Notes: generated from the letters alone by a model not told the origin. DNA of 25,139 bases from Porticoccus sp033791605 (GCA_033791605.1 JASJGJ010000164.1:1-25139); one strand, 5' to 3'. Positions 8,020 through 15,291 are shown, counted from the stretch's first letter. Made by a program: numbers and translations.

Positions 8020-9377
8020 TAGTGCTGGTCTCCGTGAGAGTGAGTAGGTGTGTAATTACCTGAGGCAATTAATGAGGCGGCAGGCTTGGTGGATAGAAAG
8101 CGTAATGTGGCAATATAAGAAACTAGGATAAAAAGATATAACACCAGATAGCCGATCAGTGTACTCAATACCATGCCGCTGGTGTGATTTGCGACGACAT
8201 CGCTGACTTTTAACACACCGGTAACGATCCATGGTTGCCGTCCTACTTCGGTAACGTACCAGCCAGCAAGTACAGCGACCCAGCCAGAAAAAGTCATCAT
8301 GGACATAGTTTTTAGTAATAATGGTGTTAATGCTTGTTTGCGAATAAATAGTTTCCAGCCCGCCCACCATGACGTGAGTATCATTAAGACACCTACCGCT
8401 AACATGATTCTGAAAGACCAAAATACCGGAGCAACAGGAGGGTGCTCACCTTCAAATTCATTCAAACCTTGAATTTCACCATGGATGTCATGGGTGAGAA
8501 TTAGGCTTGCGGCATAGGGGATTTCTAAAGCGAAGTGATTTCTTTTATTTTCTTCATCGGGAAAGGCGAGTAGTGCAAAAGGGACAGCGGTTTCTGTTTC
8601 CCATACCGCTTCCATCGCCGCAACTTTTGCGGGTTGATGCTTTAGGGTGTTTAGCCCGTGTAAATCACCTACAAACACTTGCAGTGGCGATAGTATTATT
8701 GCCATTACTAAGCCCGTTTTAAATACATTTAATGTAGCGGGCCCATCAACTTTTTTGACCATGCGCCATGAACTAATGCCCATCACTAGAAAGGCGGCGG
8801 TAAGTAAACATGCGATTACCATGTGCGCTAATCGATAGGGAAATGATGGGTTAAAGATAACCTCCATCCAGCTGTCGACAGTAAGAATGCCATTTTCAAT
8901 GTTATAGCCGGTGGGGGTTTGCATCCAGGAATTCAAACTTAAAATCCAGAAGGCAGAAAGGGTTGTGCCTATAGCCACTAGCACGCAGGCTATCAGGTGT
9001 GTTTTATTTGAAACTCTGTTTTTACCAAAGAGCATAATGCCTAGAAAACTGGCCTCAAGAAAAAAAGCAGTCAGTACTTCATAGCCGAGTAGAGGGCCGG
9101 CTATATTACCCGCTTTCTCCATGAAGCCTGGCCAGTTGGTGCCAAATTGAAAGCTCATGGTAATGCCAGAAACAACGCCAATCGCAAATGTTAGGGCAAA
9201 AATTTTGACCCAAAAATAATAGGCATATTCCCAGTTTTTATCGCCAGTGACAGTAAATCGGATGCGAAAAAAAAGTAATATCCAGCATAAGCCAATCGTT
9301 ATCGTTGGAAATAAAATATGAAAGCTGATATTCGCCGCAAACTGTATTCTGGCTAATAATGTTGGGTCAAAGTCCAT
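8019..9377 (-). CDS. cydA: Cytochrome bd-type quinol oxidase subunit I (CioA-like)
   Basis: The catalytic subunit, which oxidises quinol and reduces O2 at the b558/b595/d haems. From the chosen ATG (9375-9377) it is 452 residues and begins MDFDPTLLARIQFAANISFH, as the family does; His20 is the likely haem ligand. A longer in-frame start at 9425 would add 16 residues not seen in relatives. The Q-loop residues KHQPAKVAAMEAVWETE match the quinol-binding lysine and glutamate of E. coli CydA. GWYVTEVGRQPW is the conserved C-terminal signature. HPPVAPVFWSFRIM and the short Q loop point to the CioA (cyanide-insensitive) type. It is 91 bases downstream of the peroxiredoxin and coupled to cydB. Confidence 0.92.
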   Translation of the reverse strand: MDFDPTLLARIQFAANISFHILFPTITIGLCWILLFFRIRFTVTGDKNWEYAYYFWVKIFALTFAIGVVSGITMSFQFGTNWPGFMEKAGNIAGPLLGYEVLTAFFLEASFLGIMLFGKNRVSNKTHLIACVLVAIGTTLSAFWILSLNSWMQTPTGYNIENGILTVDSWMEVIFNPSFPYRLAHMVIACLLTAAFLVMGISSWRMVKKVDGPATLNVFKTGLVMAIILSPLQVFVGDLHGLNTLKHQPAKVAAMEAVWETETAVPFALLAFPDEENKRNHFALEIPYAASLILTHDIHGEIQGLNEFEGEHPPVAPVFWSFRIMLAVGVLMILTSWWAGWKLFIRKQALTPLLLKTMSMMTFSGWVAVLAGWYVTEVGRQPWIVTGVLKVSDVVANHTSGMVLSTLIGYLVLYLFILVSYIATLRFLSTKPAASLIASGNYTPTHSHGDQH

Positions 9378-9468
9378 TATTGTCTCATTACATGGTCTGA
9401 TTATTGTTGGCGTGGGTTGATACAAACTCAGTCAATTGAATCGTTGGCTGAGCTTGCTTCTGGTGATT

Positions 9469-10116
9469 TTAAAGCGATTTTTTACAGAAGTAGAAGTCAG
9501 TACACTCATACTCTCCTGAATCCATTCGCTTGTTGGCTTCGTCCAGAGTACCTGCGGGTGGGACGATGACTTTGTCACCAGGCTGCCAACCTTCTGGTGT
9601 TGCAACGCCATTTTTATCACTAGTTTGTAGTGCTGCAAGTAGTCTCAAAAACTCTGGTATGGATCGCCCATTGCTCATGGGGTAGTACACCATTGCCCGC
9701 AGTTTACTTTCGGGGTCGATGATAAAGGTGGCTCTTACAGATGATGTGTCGCCGGCACCGGGATGTATCATTCCATAAGCTTTGGCTACTTCCATTTTCA
9801 AATCGGCAATGATGGGGAAGGGGACGTCTACACCAAATTTTTCTTTGATATTACGAGACCAGGCGATGTGTGAATGTGTGCTGTCTATTGAAAGGCCGAG
9901 CAGTTCACAATCCAGCTTGTTAAATTCCGGAGCTGCTTTGGCAAAGGCAATAAACTCGGTCGTACACACAGGGGTAAAGTCAGCTGGATGAGAAAATAAG
10001 ACCAGCCACTTACCCTTATAATCACTTAGTGACTTAACACCTGCTGTGGTGGGAGCAGTAAAGTCTGGGGCCGTCTCGTTCAATTTAGGCATTGCTACTA
10101 CAGTTTCAGTATCCAT
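9469..10116 (-). CDS. Peroxiredoxin, Prx6/archaeal type
   Basis: A 215-residue thiol peroxidase from the ATG at 10114-10116, which has AAGGAG six bases upstream; the frame extends to 10146 without a ribosome-binding site there. The peroxidatic cysteine is Cys51 in FTPVCTTEF. Two C-terminal cysteines (Cys205 and Cys211, in YECTDFYFCKK) match the C-x5-C tail of the long Prx6-like archaeal thioredoxin peroxidases, which provides a resolving cysteine. WSRNIKEKFGVDVPFPIIAD and the C-terminal extension agree with this class. It is the first gene after the sigma-54 promoter. In this operon it could remove peroxide made by flavoprotein or oxidase side reactions, or reduce organic persulfides; that role is inferred from context only. 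Confidence 0.9.
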   Translation of the reverse strand: MDTETVVAMPKLNETAPDFTAPTTAGVKSLSDYKGKWLVLFSHPADFTPVCTTEFIAFAKAAPEFNKLDCELLGLSIDSTHSHIAWSRNIKEKFGVDVPFPIIADLKMEVAKAYGMIHPGAGDTSSVRATFIIDPESKLRAMVYYPMSNGRSIPEFLRLLAALQTSDKNGVATPEGWQPGDKVIVPPAGTLDEANKRMDSGEYECTDFYFCKKSL

Positions 10117-10160
10117 GTGTTTCTCCTTGGTAGTTAGTTGTGACATCTATTGTTGAGTAT

Positions 10161-10176
10161 TGCATCAATCGTGCCA
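10161..10176 (-). promoter_or_regulatory. Sigma-54 (-24/-12) promoter of the sulfide operon
   Basis: Read on the minus strand this is TGGCACGATTGATGCA. It matches the sigma-54 consensus TGGCACG-N4-TTGCW at 11 of 12 fixed positions, with the invariant GG (10175-10174) and GC (10163-10162) at exact spacing. Transcription would start near 10150 and give a leader of about 34 bases to the peroxiredoxin ATG. The adjacent divergent gene encodes a sigma-54 activator, which makes the match functionally coherent. Confidence 0.85.
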
Positions 10177-10278
10177 TGATATAATTTTTCATTATAATTA
10201 TATTAAGCTGTTGATATTATTGAAGTTAATATATTTTATTGTTGATGTTAAATTTTTTAAATTTGACCGCTACTATTA

Positions 10279-10312
10279 TTTTTGTCATTAATGTCAACTG
10301 GTTTGACAAAAA
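10279..10312. promoter_or_regulatory. Nested dyads, candidate enhancer (UAS) for the sigma-54 activator
   Basis: A perfect 9-bp inverted repeat (TTTTTGTCA at 10279-10287, TGACAAAAA at 10304-10312) encloses a second one (TGTCAA at 10292-10297, TTGACA at 10303-10308). The centre is about 145 bp upstream of the predicted operon start, a usual distance for a bacterial enhancer-binding-protein site. It also lies at the start of the regulator gene, so it could serve in autoregulation. Binding by this regulator is an inference. Confidence 0.5.
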
Positions 10313-11634
10313 TGGATAGATCAGTGCAAATTATCGCTAAGGACACTAATATTGATTTGGCTAATATGCTCAATGGCTATGACTGCCCAGCCATCTTAGT
10401 TACGCCCGACTATCGAATCCTCGCTACCAATCAACTTTATCTGGAAAGCTTTGGTGAGATAGACCAAGAAAGACCGGCTTACTGCTATAAGGTATCGCAC
10501 AATTATGATGTGCCCTGTGATCAGGCAGGAGAAAATTGCCCACTGTCTCTCGCCCGTGAATCGGGTCAAAAAGAGCGAGTGCTGCATATCCATCAAACCG
10601 CAAGGGGAAAAGAGCATGTCGATGTAGAAATGCTGCCTATTATGGATAGTGAAGGGAATCTCAAATTCTTTGTTGAATTGCTTAAGCCTGTTACCTTGGC
10701 CAGCCCGAAAATTAGCGGTAACAAAATGGTGGGGGCTAGTTTTGCTTTTAATAATATGGTTGAAAGTATTACCCGTGTGGGCCCAACAGAAGCATCGGTG
10801 CTGTTATTGGGTGAATCGGGTACCGGTAAGGAGCTGGCAGCTCTGGCAATTCACAGTGCTAGCAACCGTAACGACAAACCTATGGTGACGTTAGAGTGTG
10901 CAGGCCTGACCGAAACATTATTTGAAAGTGAATTGTTTGGCCACATGAAGGGAGCTTTTACAGGCGCCAGCTACAATAAGCTGGGCCTAATTGAAGCGGC
11001 TAATGGTGGCACTTTGTTTTTGGATGAAATTGGCGATGTCCCTTTTCAGTTGCAGGTAAAGCTATTGCGGCTGATTGAAACGGGTACTTATCGACCGGTG
11101 GGGAGTCAGGAAACAAAGCGTGCTGATTTCAGGTTAATTTGCGCGACACATAAAGATATTTTCTCTCTAGTGGAGCAAGGCGAATTTAGGCAGGACTTAT
11201 ATTATCGTATCAATGTATTTCCTATCTATCTGCCATCACTCAATCAGCGTAGTGATGATATAGCCTTGCTGGCTAAAACGATTCTGAAGCGTGTCGATAG
11301 TAGTGATAAGTACATCATTACTGATTCAGCGATAAGCTTATTAAAACAGCATCACTATGTGGGCAATATTAGGGAGCTAAAAAATATCCTTTCGCGGGCT
11401 ATTGTTCTGGCCAATACGCCTGTCATTGATCAGCACGTAATAAAAAATTGTCTTGAAATAGATAAGGTTGGTAGCTTTAAGTCAGAGGCTATGGCCGATT
11501 TGAAAACGAATGAACTATTGTACTTGCAGCAGCTACTTAAATTTACCGAGGGTGACAAAGAAAAAGCGGCCACTATAGCCAATATTAGTGTGCGATCACT
11601 TTACAGAAAGTTGCTGTTGGCTCAAGAACAGTAG
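10312..11634 (+). CDS. Sigma-54-dependent activator, FisR-like sulfane-sulfur sensor
   Basis: An enhancer-binding protein, 440 residues from the ATG at 10312; upstream in-frame ATG (10291) and TTG (10282) starts are possible, and none has a good ribosome-binding site. I prefer 10312 because the dyads occupy 10279-10312. The N-terminal PAS-like sensor (about 15-125) has Cys58, Cys69 and Cys76. Their spacings of 11 and 7 equal those of Cys53/64/71 in FisR of Cupriavidus pinatubonensis, which reacts with polysulfide to switch on sqr and pdo. The AAA+ domain has Walker A GESGTGKE (167-174), the sigma-54-contacting GAFTGA (214-219) and Walker B GGTLFLDEIGD (232-242). A Fis-type helix-turn-helix ends the protein (EKAATIANISVRSLYRKL). 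It is divergent from the sulfide operon it probably controls. Confidence 0.9.
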   Translation: MDRSVQIIAKDTNIDLANMLNGYDCPAILVTPDYRILATNQLYLESFGEIDQERPAYCYKVSHNYDVPCDQAGENCPLSLARESGQKERVLHIHQTARGKEHVDVEMLPIMDSEGNLKFFVELLKPVTLASPKISGNKMVGASFAFNNMVESITRVGPTEASVLLLGESGTGKELAALAIHSASNRNDKPMVTLECAGLTETLFESELFGHMKGAFTGASYNKLGLIEAANGGTLFLDEIGDVPFQLQVKLLRLIETGTYRPVGSQETKRADFRLICATHKDIFSLVEQGEFRQDLYYRINVFPIYLPSLNQRSDDIALLAKTILKRVDSSDKYIITDSAISLLKQHHYVGNIRELKNILSRAIVLANTPVIDQHVIKNCLEIDKVGSFKSEAMADLKTNELLYLQQLLKFTEGDKEKAATIANISVRSLYRKLLLAQEQ

Positions 11635-12032
11635 TTTTTCTGGTAGTTAAATATATTAGTCTTTAAATAAAAACCACGAAATTTCCGTTTGTAAGAGCGA
11701 GCAGTCAATAACGTAGTCAGAACAAACGCCCTTTCACACCCGATCGGTTGCCAATAAAGCATCTTAAAAATTCGCTATCCAGCGTCGCTAGTAATTATAA
11801 ATAAGCTAATTAGCACAGAGGGAAGTGAATGGCATTTCTATTTTGTGTGTTGGCTTTACCAGCTTTTATGTAAAACCCATCCTAGGTTAAATGACTCTTA
11901 CCTACGCGTTAGATATTTTATAGACATAATTTGGTTATTAAAAAATATTGTAATTTTATAGTAGGGGAAAGAAATAGGTGAAGTCCGTGGGCCAATTTTT
12001 CGACGGAATGCAGTCCTGCTATGAGATCCAAG
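11635..12032. other. Gene-free stretch after the regulator
   Basis: I see no gene in these 398 bases; plus-strand frames here are 14 codons or shorter. There is no strong terminator after the regulator. The one structured item is an AT-rich block starting near 11908 that is repeated near 14454, described separately. Composition falls sharply in GC just before the next, compositionally different segment. Confidence 0.5.
11908..11957 (+). repeat. AT-rich direct repeat, left copy
   Basis: The block starts GTTAG and contains the core ACATAATTTGGTT at the same spacing as the block starting at 14454. By eye about four fifths of some 50 positions agree, with one small gap. The two copies flank the DUF1269/ZIP/ferritin-like segment. 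The low complexity of AT-rich DNA tempers the significance, but the shared GTTAG edge and exact core spacing are not simple AT-richness. Confidence 0.45.
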
Positions 12033-12548
12033 CTAATAACTTGGAGGAACACTCAGGGCACGTGCTTCTACTTTTTCCAGCTCGGCTTTAGGGTGATGAG
12101 AAAGAACTAAATTTTCTATCTCGATGACGCGTTCTTTTGGTACATCAATGAGTATGAGCAATTCACCTCTTTCTATAGCTTGCTGGAAATCCTTGTGTCT
12201 TGAGTTGGGTATTTCTAGCGCAAACATACTGCCCATATACGATCCTATGCCGGCACCGGCCGCCATACACGCAAGTAACGCGCCGCCCCCCAAGGCGACA
12301 CCGCCTGGAACGACAATGGTGACCAAGCCTACTAAAAGTCCAGTTGCGGCGCCTAAGGGAATGCCTCGTTCAAAAGCAGCAAGATAATCACTTTTTTGCA
12401 ATACTGATGCCTCGGGTAGATCGTCTAGTGCTACACCTTCTGCGGCAACTATATGAATGTGCTTTTCCTCCACATCGGCCTGCTTCAGTTCGGTGACTAT
12501 GGTGCGGCTTGTCTCTATATCGGGTACAAGAAAATAAATACGCTGCAT
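12033..12548 (-). CDS. DUF1269-like membrane protein with glycine-rich helices
   Basis: A 171-residue protein. An N-terminal ferredoxin-like or alpha/beta region (RIYFLVPDIETSRTIVTELK, about 1-55) is followed by a glycine-rich hydrophobic hairpin. The hairpin runs from about residue 62 to 110 (GAATGLLVGLVTIVVPGG, then ALGGGALLACMAAGAGIGSYMG). A soluble C-terminal part (SRHKDFQQAIERGELLILID, about 115-155) follows. This layout is that of the DUF1269 family, whose biochemical role is not established; some members are annotated as stress proteins. The glycine pattern suggests a glycine-zipper membrane insertion. AGGAAGGA lies just before the ATG. It is divergent from the ZIP gene with a 303-base gap. 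Confidence 0.75.
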   Translation of the reverse strand: MQRIYFLVPDIETSRTIVTELKQADVEEKHIHIVAAEGVALDDLPEASVLQKSDYLAAFERGIPLGAATGLLVGLVTIVVPGGVALGGGALLACMAAGAGIGSYMGSMFALEIPNSRHKDFQQAIERGELLILIDVPKERVIEIENLVLSHHPKAELEKVEARALSVPPSY

Positions 12549-12851
12549 GACTTCCTTCCTGATTGTTGAAAAATAAATTTTTTTTAACGATGCTTATTAA
12601 GTTATCAGCTTTCACGGTTTAAACACGAACTTAATTTATTTTTTAAAATACTTTCATTGACCTAAGCTTACAATGATATGTATCAATATAGTACATCGTA
12701 TAACCACGTAAATTATTGAGATAGCTCCACCAGATGACATTTCATTTCTTCCCAAGAGAAAATTAACTGATCTGGAGTGAATGGTGTTACAGGTAGTACA
12801 TATTGGGTGGCTCTCTGCGAGCATACCTGAAAGAAAGTTGAGGCACACGAA
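12549..12851. promoter_or_regulatory. Divergent intergenic region before the ZIP gene
   Basis: No gene is seen. A small dyad, TGATA-TG-TATCA (12674-12685), overlaps a weak promoter-like arrangement with TTGACC at 12657-12662, and could be an operator for the metal transporter. It only loosely resembles a Fur box. The position between divergent genes fits a shared control region, but the evidence is weak. Confidence 0.3.
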
Positions 12852-13589
12852 ATGTTGCTATGGATAATCGGATTTAGTCTTTTGGGCAGCGTGGGTGCTG
12901 TTGCTGGTGCTGCTTTGTTTCTATTATTCCCAGCAGGCATGCGTAAGGTTCTTGTTCCCTGTCTCATCAGCTATGCAGCCGGCACGCTGCTTGGCGCGGC
13001 ATTCCTCGGTATGATTCCCGCCGGCCTGAAACTGGCCCCAGCGTTTGCTGTCACATCGATGGTGCTGGTTGGTATGGTGCTTTTTTTTGTGTTGGAGAAG
13101 CTCCTGCTCTGGCGTCATTGCCACGATAACGCGTGCAAAGTGCATGGGCGCGCCGCCCCGCTTATCCTAGTCGGAGACGCTTTTCATAACTTTGTGGACG
13201 GCATTATGATTGCCTCCTCGTTCCTCATCTCGATTCCGCTGGGTGTTGCCGCATCGCTGGCTGTGATTGCGCATGAAATTCCACAGGAGGTGGGTGATTT
13301 CGCCATCCTGCTCGACAATGGATACGGACGTACTAAGGCGATAGTTCTCAATGGGCTCTCATCCGCCACTACACTGCCAGGCGCAGTGCTGGGCTATTTC
13401 TGGCTCGGTGAGACACGTGCCGCAGTACCGTATATCTTGGCGATTTCCGCCGCGAGCTTCATCTACATCGCTGCGGCCGACCTCATCCCAGGGCTACATC
13501 GTCAGGTGAATGCCACTGATTCCCTGCGCCAACTTGTGCTGCTGCTGGCAGGTATCGGCACGATCGCTATTTTTCACCATGGAGGATAA
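12852..13589 (+). CDS. ZIP family divalent-metal transporter
   Basis: A 245-residue inner-membrane metal (zinc or iron) importer or exporter of the ZIP family, GufA/ZupT-like. About seven to eight hydrophobic segments are visible. A short His/Cys-containing loop (WRHCHDNACKVHG) lies in the middle, and both core metal-site motifs are present: HNFVDGIMIASSF in TM4 and HEIPQEVGDFAILLD in TM5. The gene is clearly richer in G and C than its surroundings, from about 12890 to 14090, which suggests transfer. It ends three bases before the next ATG, so the ferritin-like gene is co-transcribed; metal uptake beside ferritin-like proteins suggests iron handling. The metal specificity cannot be read directly. 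Confidence 0.9.
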   Translation: MLLWIIGFSLLGSVGAVAGAALFLLFPAGMRKVLVPCLISYAAGTLLGAAFLGMIPAGLKLAPAFAVTSMVLVGMVLFFVLEKLLLWRHCHDNACKVHGRAAPLILVGDAFHNFVDGIMIASSFLISIPLGVAASLAVIAHEIPQEVGDFAILLDNGYGRTKAIVLNGLSSATTLPGAVLGYFWLGETRAAVPYILAISAASFIYIAAADLIPGLHRQVNATDSLRQLVLLLAGIGTIAIFHHGG

Positions 13590-13592
13590 AGC

Positions 13593-14072
13593 ATGAATAC
13601 TTTGATCGAAGCAGAAATCTATGTGCTTAACGAGGCGCTTGACGACGAGTACCATGCCTGGTCGACCTATGATCAAGTGATCGCCGACTTCGGCGAGGTG
13701 CGGCCTTTCATCAATATCCGTGAAGCCGAAGCGCGTCATATCGAGGCGCTTTGCGCTCTGTTTGCACATTACGGGTTGGAGGTGCCCGAGAACCCTTGGC
13801 CTGGAAAGGTTGAGCGCTATTCCAGTCTTCAAGCCGCCTGCGAAGCCGCTGTCGCTGCGGAGATTGCCAATGGTGAAATGTACGAGCGGCTGATTGGGTC
13901 AAGTCAGCGCCCAGACATTGTCATGGTGCTGCGCAATCTCCAGGAGGCGTCGCAGCAGCGGCATTTGCCTGCTTTTCAGCGATGCGCTCAGCGGGACGAC
14001 GATAGGGGCTCTGGGCGTAATAGGAGCAGAAAGGGAGGGCGTGAACGCCATTGCGGAGGAAGGCAGCGGTAG
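13593..14072 (+). CDS. DUF2202 ferritin-like protein with divergent tail
   Basis: Residues 1-132 form a ferritin-like four-helix domain of the DUF2202 type. Carboxylate and His ligands sit in LDDEYHAWSTYDQVIADFG, REAEARHIEALCALFAHYGL, EIANGEMYERLI and the terminal QEASQQRHLPAFQRC. These would build a di-iron site. The ATG follows the ZIP stop by three bases with GGAGGA upstream, so it belongs to the same GC-rich unit. After about residue 132 the frame turns into an Arg/Gly-rich tail unlike the family (DDDRGSGRNRSRKGG). A different frame over the same bases (to 14115) reads more protein-like (GALGVIGAEREGVNAIAEEG). This suggests a frameshift or a junction with foreign sequence near 13985. Confidence 0.75.
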   Translation: MNTLIEAEIYVLNEALDDEYHAWSTYDQVIADFGEVRPFINIREAEARHIEALCALFAHYGLEVPENPWPGKVERYSSLQAACEAAVAAEIANGEMYERLIGSSQRPDIVMVLRNLQEASQQRHLPAFQRCAQRDDDRGSGRNRSRKGGRERHCGGRQR

Positions 14073-14124
14073 GCTTCTTGATACGTTGTTATACAAAGTT
14101 GAACCAAGCAGTTAACAGAAAAAC

Positions 14125-14414
14125 ATGTTAAACGAAGGTTATCATGAGCCTATAGATGGGTTTACAAAAGAAACAAAAGATATGCATAGAGCTATCACCT
14201 CACTGATGGAAGAGATTGAAGTCGTAGATTGGTACAGTCAACAAGTAGATGTCTGTAAAGATGAAAACTTAAAAGCAATCCTTGCTCATAATCTATGATG
14301 AGGAAAAAGAGCATACTGCAATGGTACTTGAATGGATTGGACGGCAAGACCTTAGTTTTGATAAAGAGAGTGAAAGACTATCTCTTTACAGATAAACCTA
14401 TTACTCACAAATAA
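14125..14414 (+). pseudogene. Encapsulated ferritin (EncFtn), twice frameshifted
   Basis: Three consecutive frames together give an encapsulin-cargo ferritin of about 95 residues. Frame one (14125-14298) reads GYHEPIDGFTKETKDMHRAI, then SLMEEIEVVDWYSQQVDVCK and ENLKAILAHN, and hits a TGA. Frame two, from 14297, continues DEEKEHTAMVLEWIGRQDLS, with the Glu-x2-His metal ligands. Frame three, from about 14373, ends KDYLFTDKPITHK before TAA. Each shift is equal to one extra base (near 14293-14296 and near 14372). EncFtn family members assemble as metal-bridged dimers inside encapsulin shells and oxidise iron. No encapsulin shell gene is in the window. Either the gene is dead or the assembly has two errors. 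Confidence 0.8.
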
Positions 14415-14453
14415 ATGCATAAGGGCCGTCAATGTGACCTTCTTGCAGTCGGT

Positions 14454-14503
14454 GTTAGCTTTTTTATATACATAATTTGGTTTTTTAGAAATGTATAATT
14501 TTT
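14454..14503 (+). repeat. AT-rich direct repeat, right copy
   Basis: This block starts GTTAG, has the core ACATAATTTGGTT seventeen bases on as in the block at 11908, and continues with similar A/T runs. It ends just before the DUF3365 gene, so it may also contain that gene's promoter. With the left copy it brackets about 2.5 kb holding the GC-rich metal genes. Confidence 0.45.
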
Positions 14504-14509
14504 TAATCT

Positions 14510-15103
14510 ATGGTGAACTATATGAATTCATTGATTATTAGTATTTTATTAGTAGGTGCTTTACTGATGCATTCAATATCTTTGAATGCTGAGTCAGAAT
14601 CACCTAATAAGAATTTACAGGAAGCTCGCTTGTTGGTAAAAACTTTCGGTGGTGACTTAAAATCTGTATTAACAACTGCTATGAAGGTCGGTGGACCAAT
14701 CAAAGCTTTGGAGGTATGTAATCTTCAAGCGGAGCCTATTGCTGAAAAAATTTCTTCATCGTCAGGTTGGCATGTAGGTCGAACCTCGCTAAAAGTTAGA
14801 AATATAGATAATGAGCCAGACGAATGGGAGTTAAAAACGCTACTAGAATTTGAAAGTCGAAAAGCTGCAGGGGAAGAGTTAAATAAACTGGAGTATTCTG
14901 AGGTGATTAATGACGGGAATAAAACAGTGTTACGTTATATGAAACCAATACCAACTGTTGGGTTATGCGTTACATGTCATGGTAATGTTTTAAATGACGA
15001 GCTATCGAAAAAGGTTAAATTATTATATCCATCTGACAAAGCTACTGGATTTAATGTGGGTGATATTCGGGGTGCATTTTCATTACAGAAAGTTATAAAG
15101 TAG
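14510..15103 (+). CDS. DUF3365 (Tll0287-like) periplasmic haem protein
   Basis: An exported 197-residue protein with a signal peptide (MNSLIISILLVGALLMHSIS, cleavage likely after LNA). The body is a DUF3365 / Tll0287-like domain (about 35-195), with ALEVCNLQAEPIAEKIS, GWHVGRTSLKVRN and one c-type haem site CVTCHG (motif CxxCH). Family members bind haem and act in redox sensing, often with a PAS-like fold. The start could be ATG 14510 or, better supported by the signal peptide, ATG 14522, four codons later. It stands alone after a repeat block. The redox partner cannot be inferred. Confidence 0.85.
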   Translation: MVNYMNSLIISILLVGALLMHSISLNAESESPNKNLQEARLLVKTFGGDLKSVLTTAMKVGGPIKALEVCNLQAEPIAEKISSSSGWHVGRTSLKVRNIDNEPDEWELKTLLEFESRKAAGEELNKLEYSEVINDGNKTVLRYMKPIPTVGLCVTCHGNVLNDELSKKVKLLYPSDKATGFNVGDIRGAFSLQKVIK

Positions 15104-15183
15104 GGGAAGTAGTGTCAACGCTAGTCTCCGAGCAATAGTCTGTTTTTCATGTAATATTTGTTTTGAACATGTAAGGGAGACCA

Positions 15184-15291
15184 GTGCAAAAAAACGAACA
15201 ACCTCGTTCGACAAAAACGCTTACTGGCATCTTACTTTTTCTGACTTTTGTTCATGGTCTATGTCCATTGTTGTATAAACTACAAAAATGA
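15184..15291 (+). CDS. Small single-helix membrane peptide (35 aa)
   Basis: A GTG-started frame with an excellent Shine-Dalgarno sequence (AAGGGAG, four bases before GTG). The peptide begins with a basic, polar head (QKNEQPRSTKTL) followed by one hydrophobic helix (LTGILLFLTFVHGLCPLLYK) and a stop at 15289-15291. The positive-inside layout predicts an N-in single-pass membrane peptide. I recognise no family. Length and helix alone would be weak evidence; the ribosome-binding site raises it. Confidence 0.4.
   Translation: MQKNEQPRSTKTLTGILLFLTFVHGLCPLLYKLQK

Noticed and set aside
8056..8421. 121-codon minus-strand frame inside cydA
   Set aside because: Same strand but another frame of a conserved gene; composition is not protein-like.
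13494..13832. 112-codon minus-strand frame across the ZIP/DUF2202 junction
   Set aside because: Shadow of GC-rich coding sequence on the other strand, with no domain seen.
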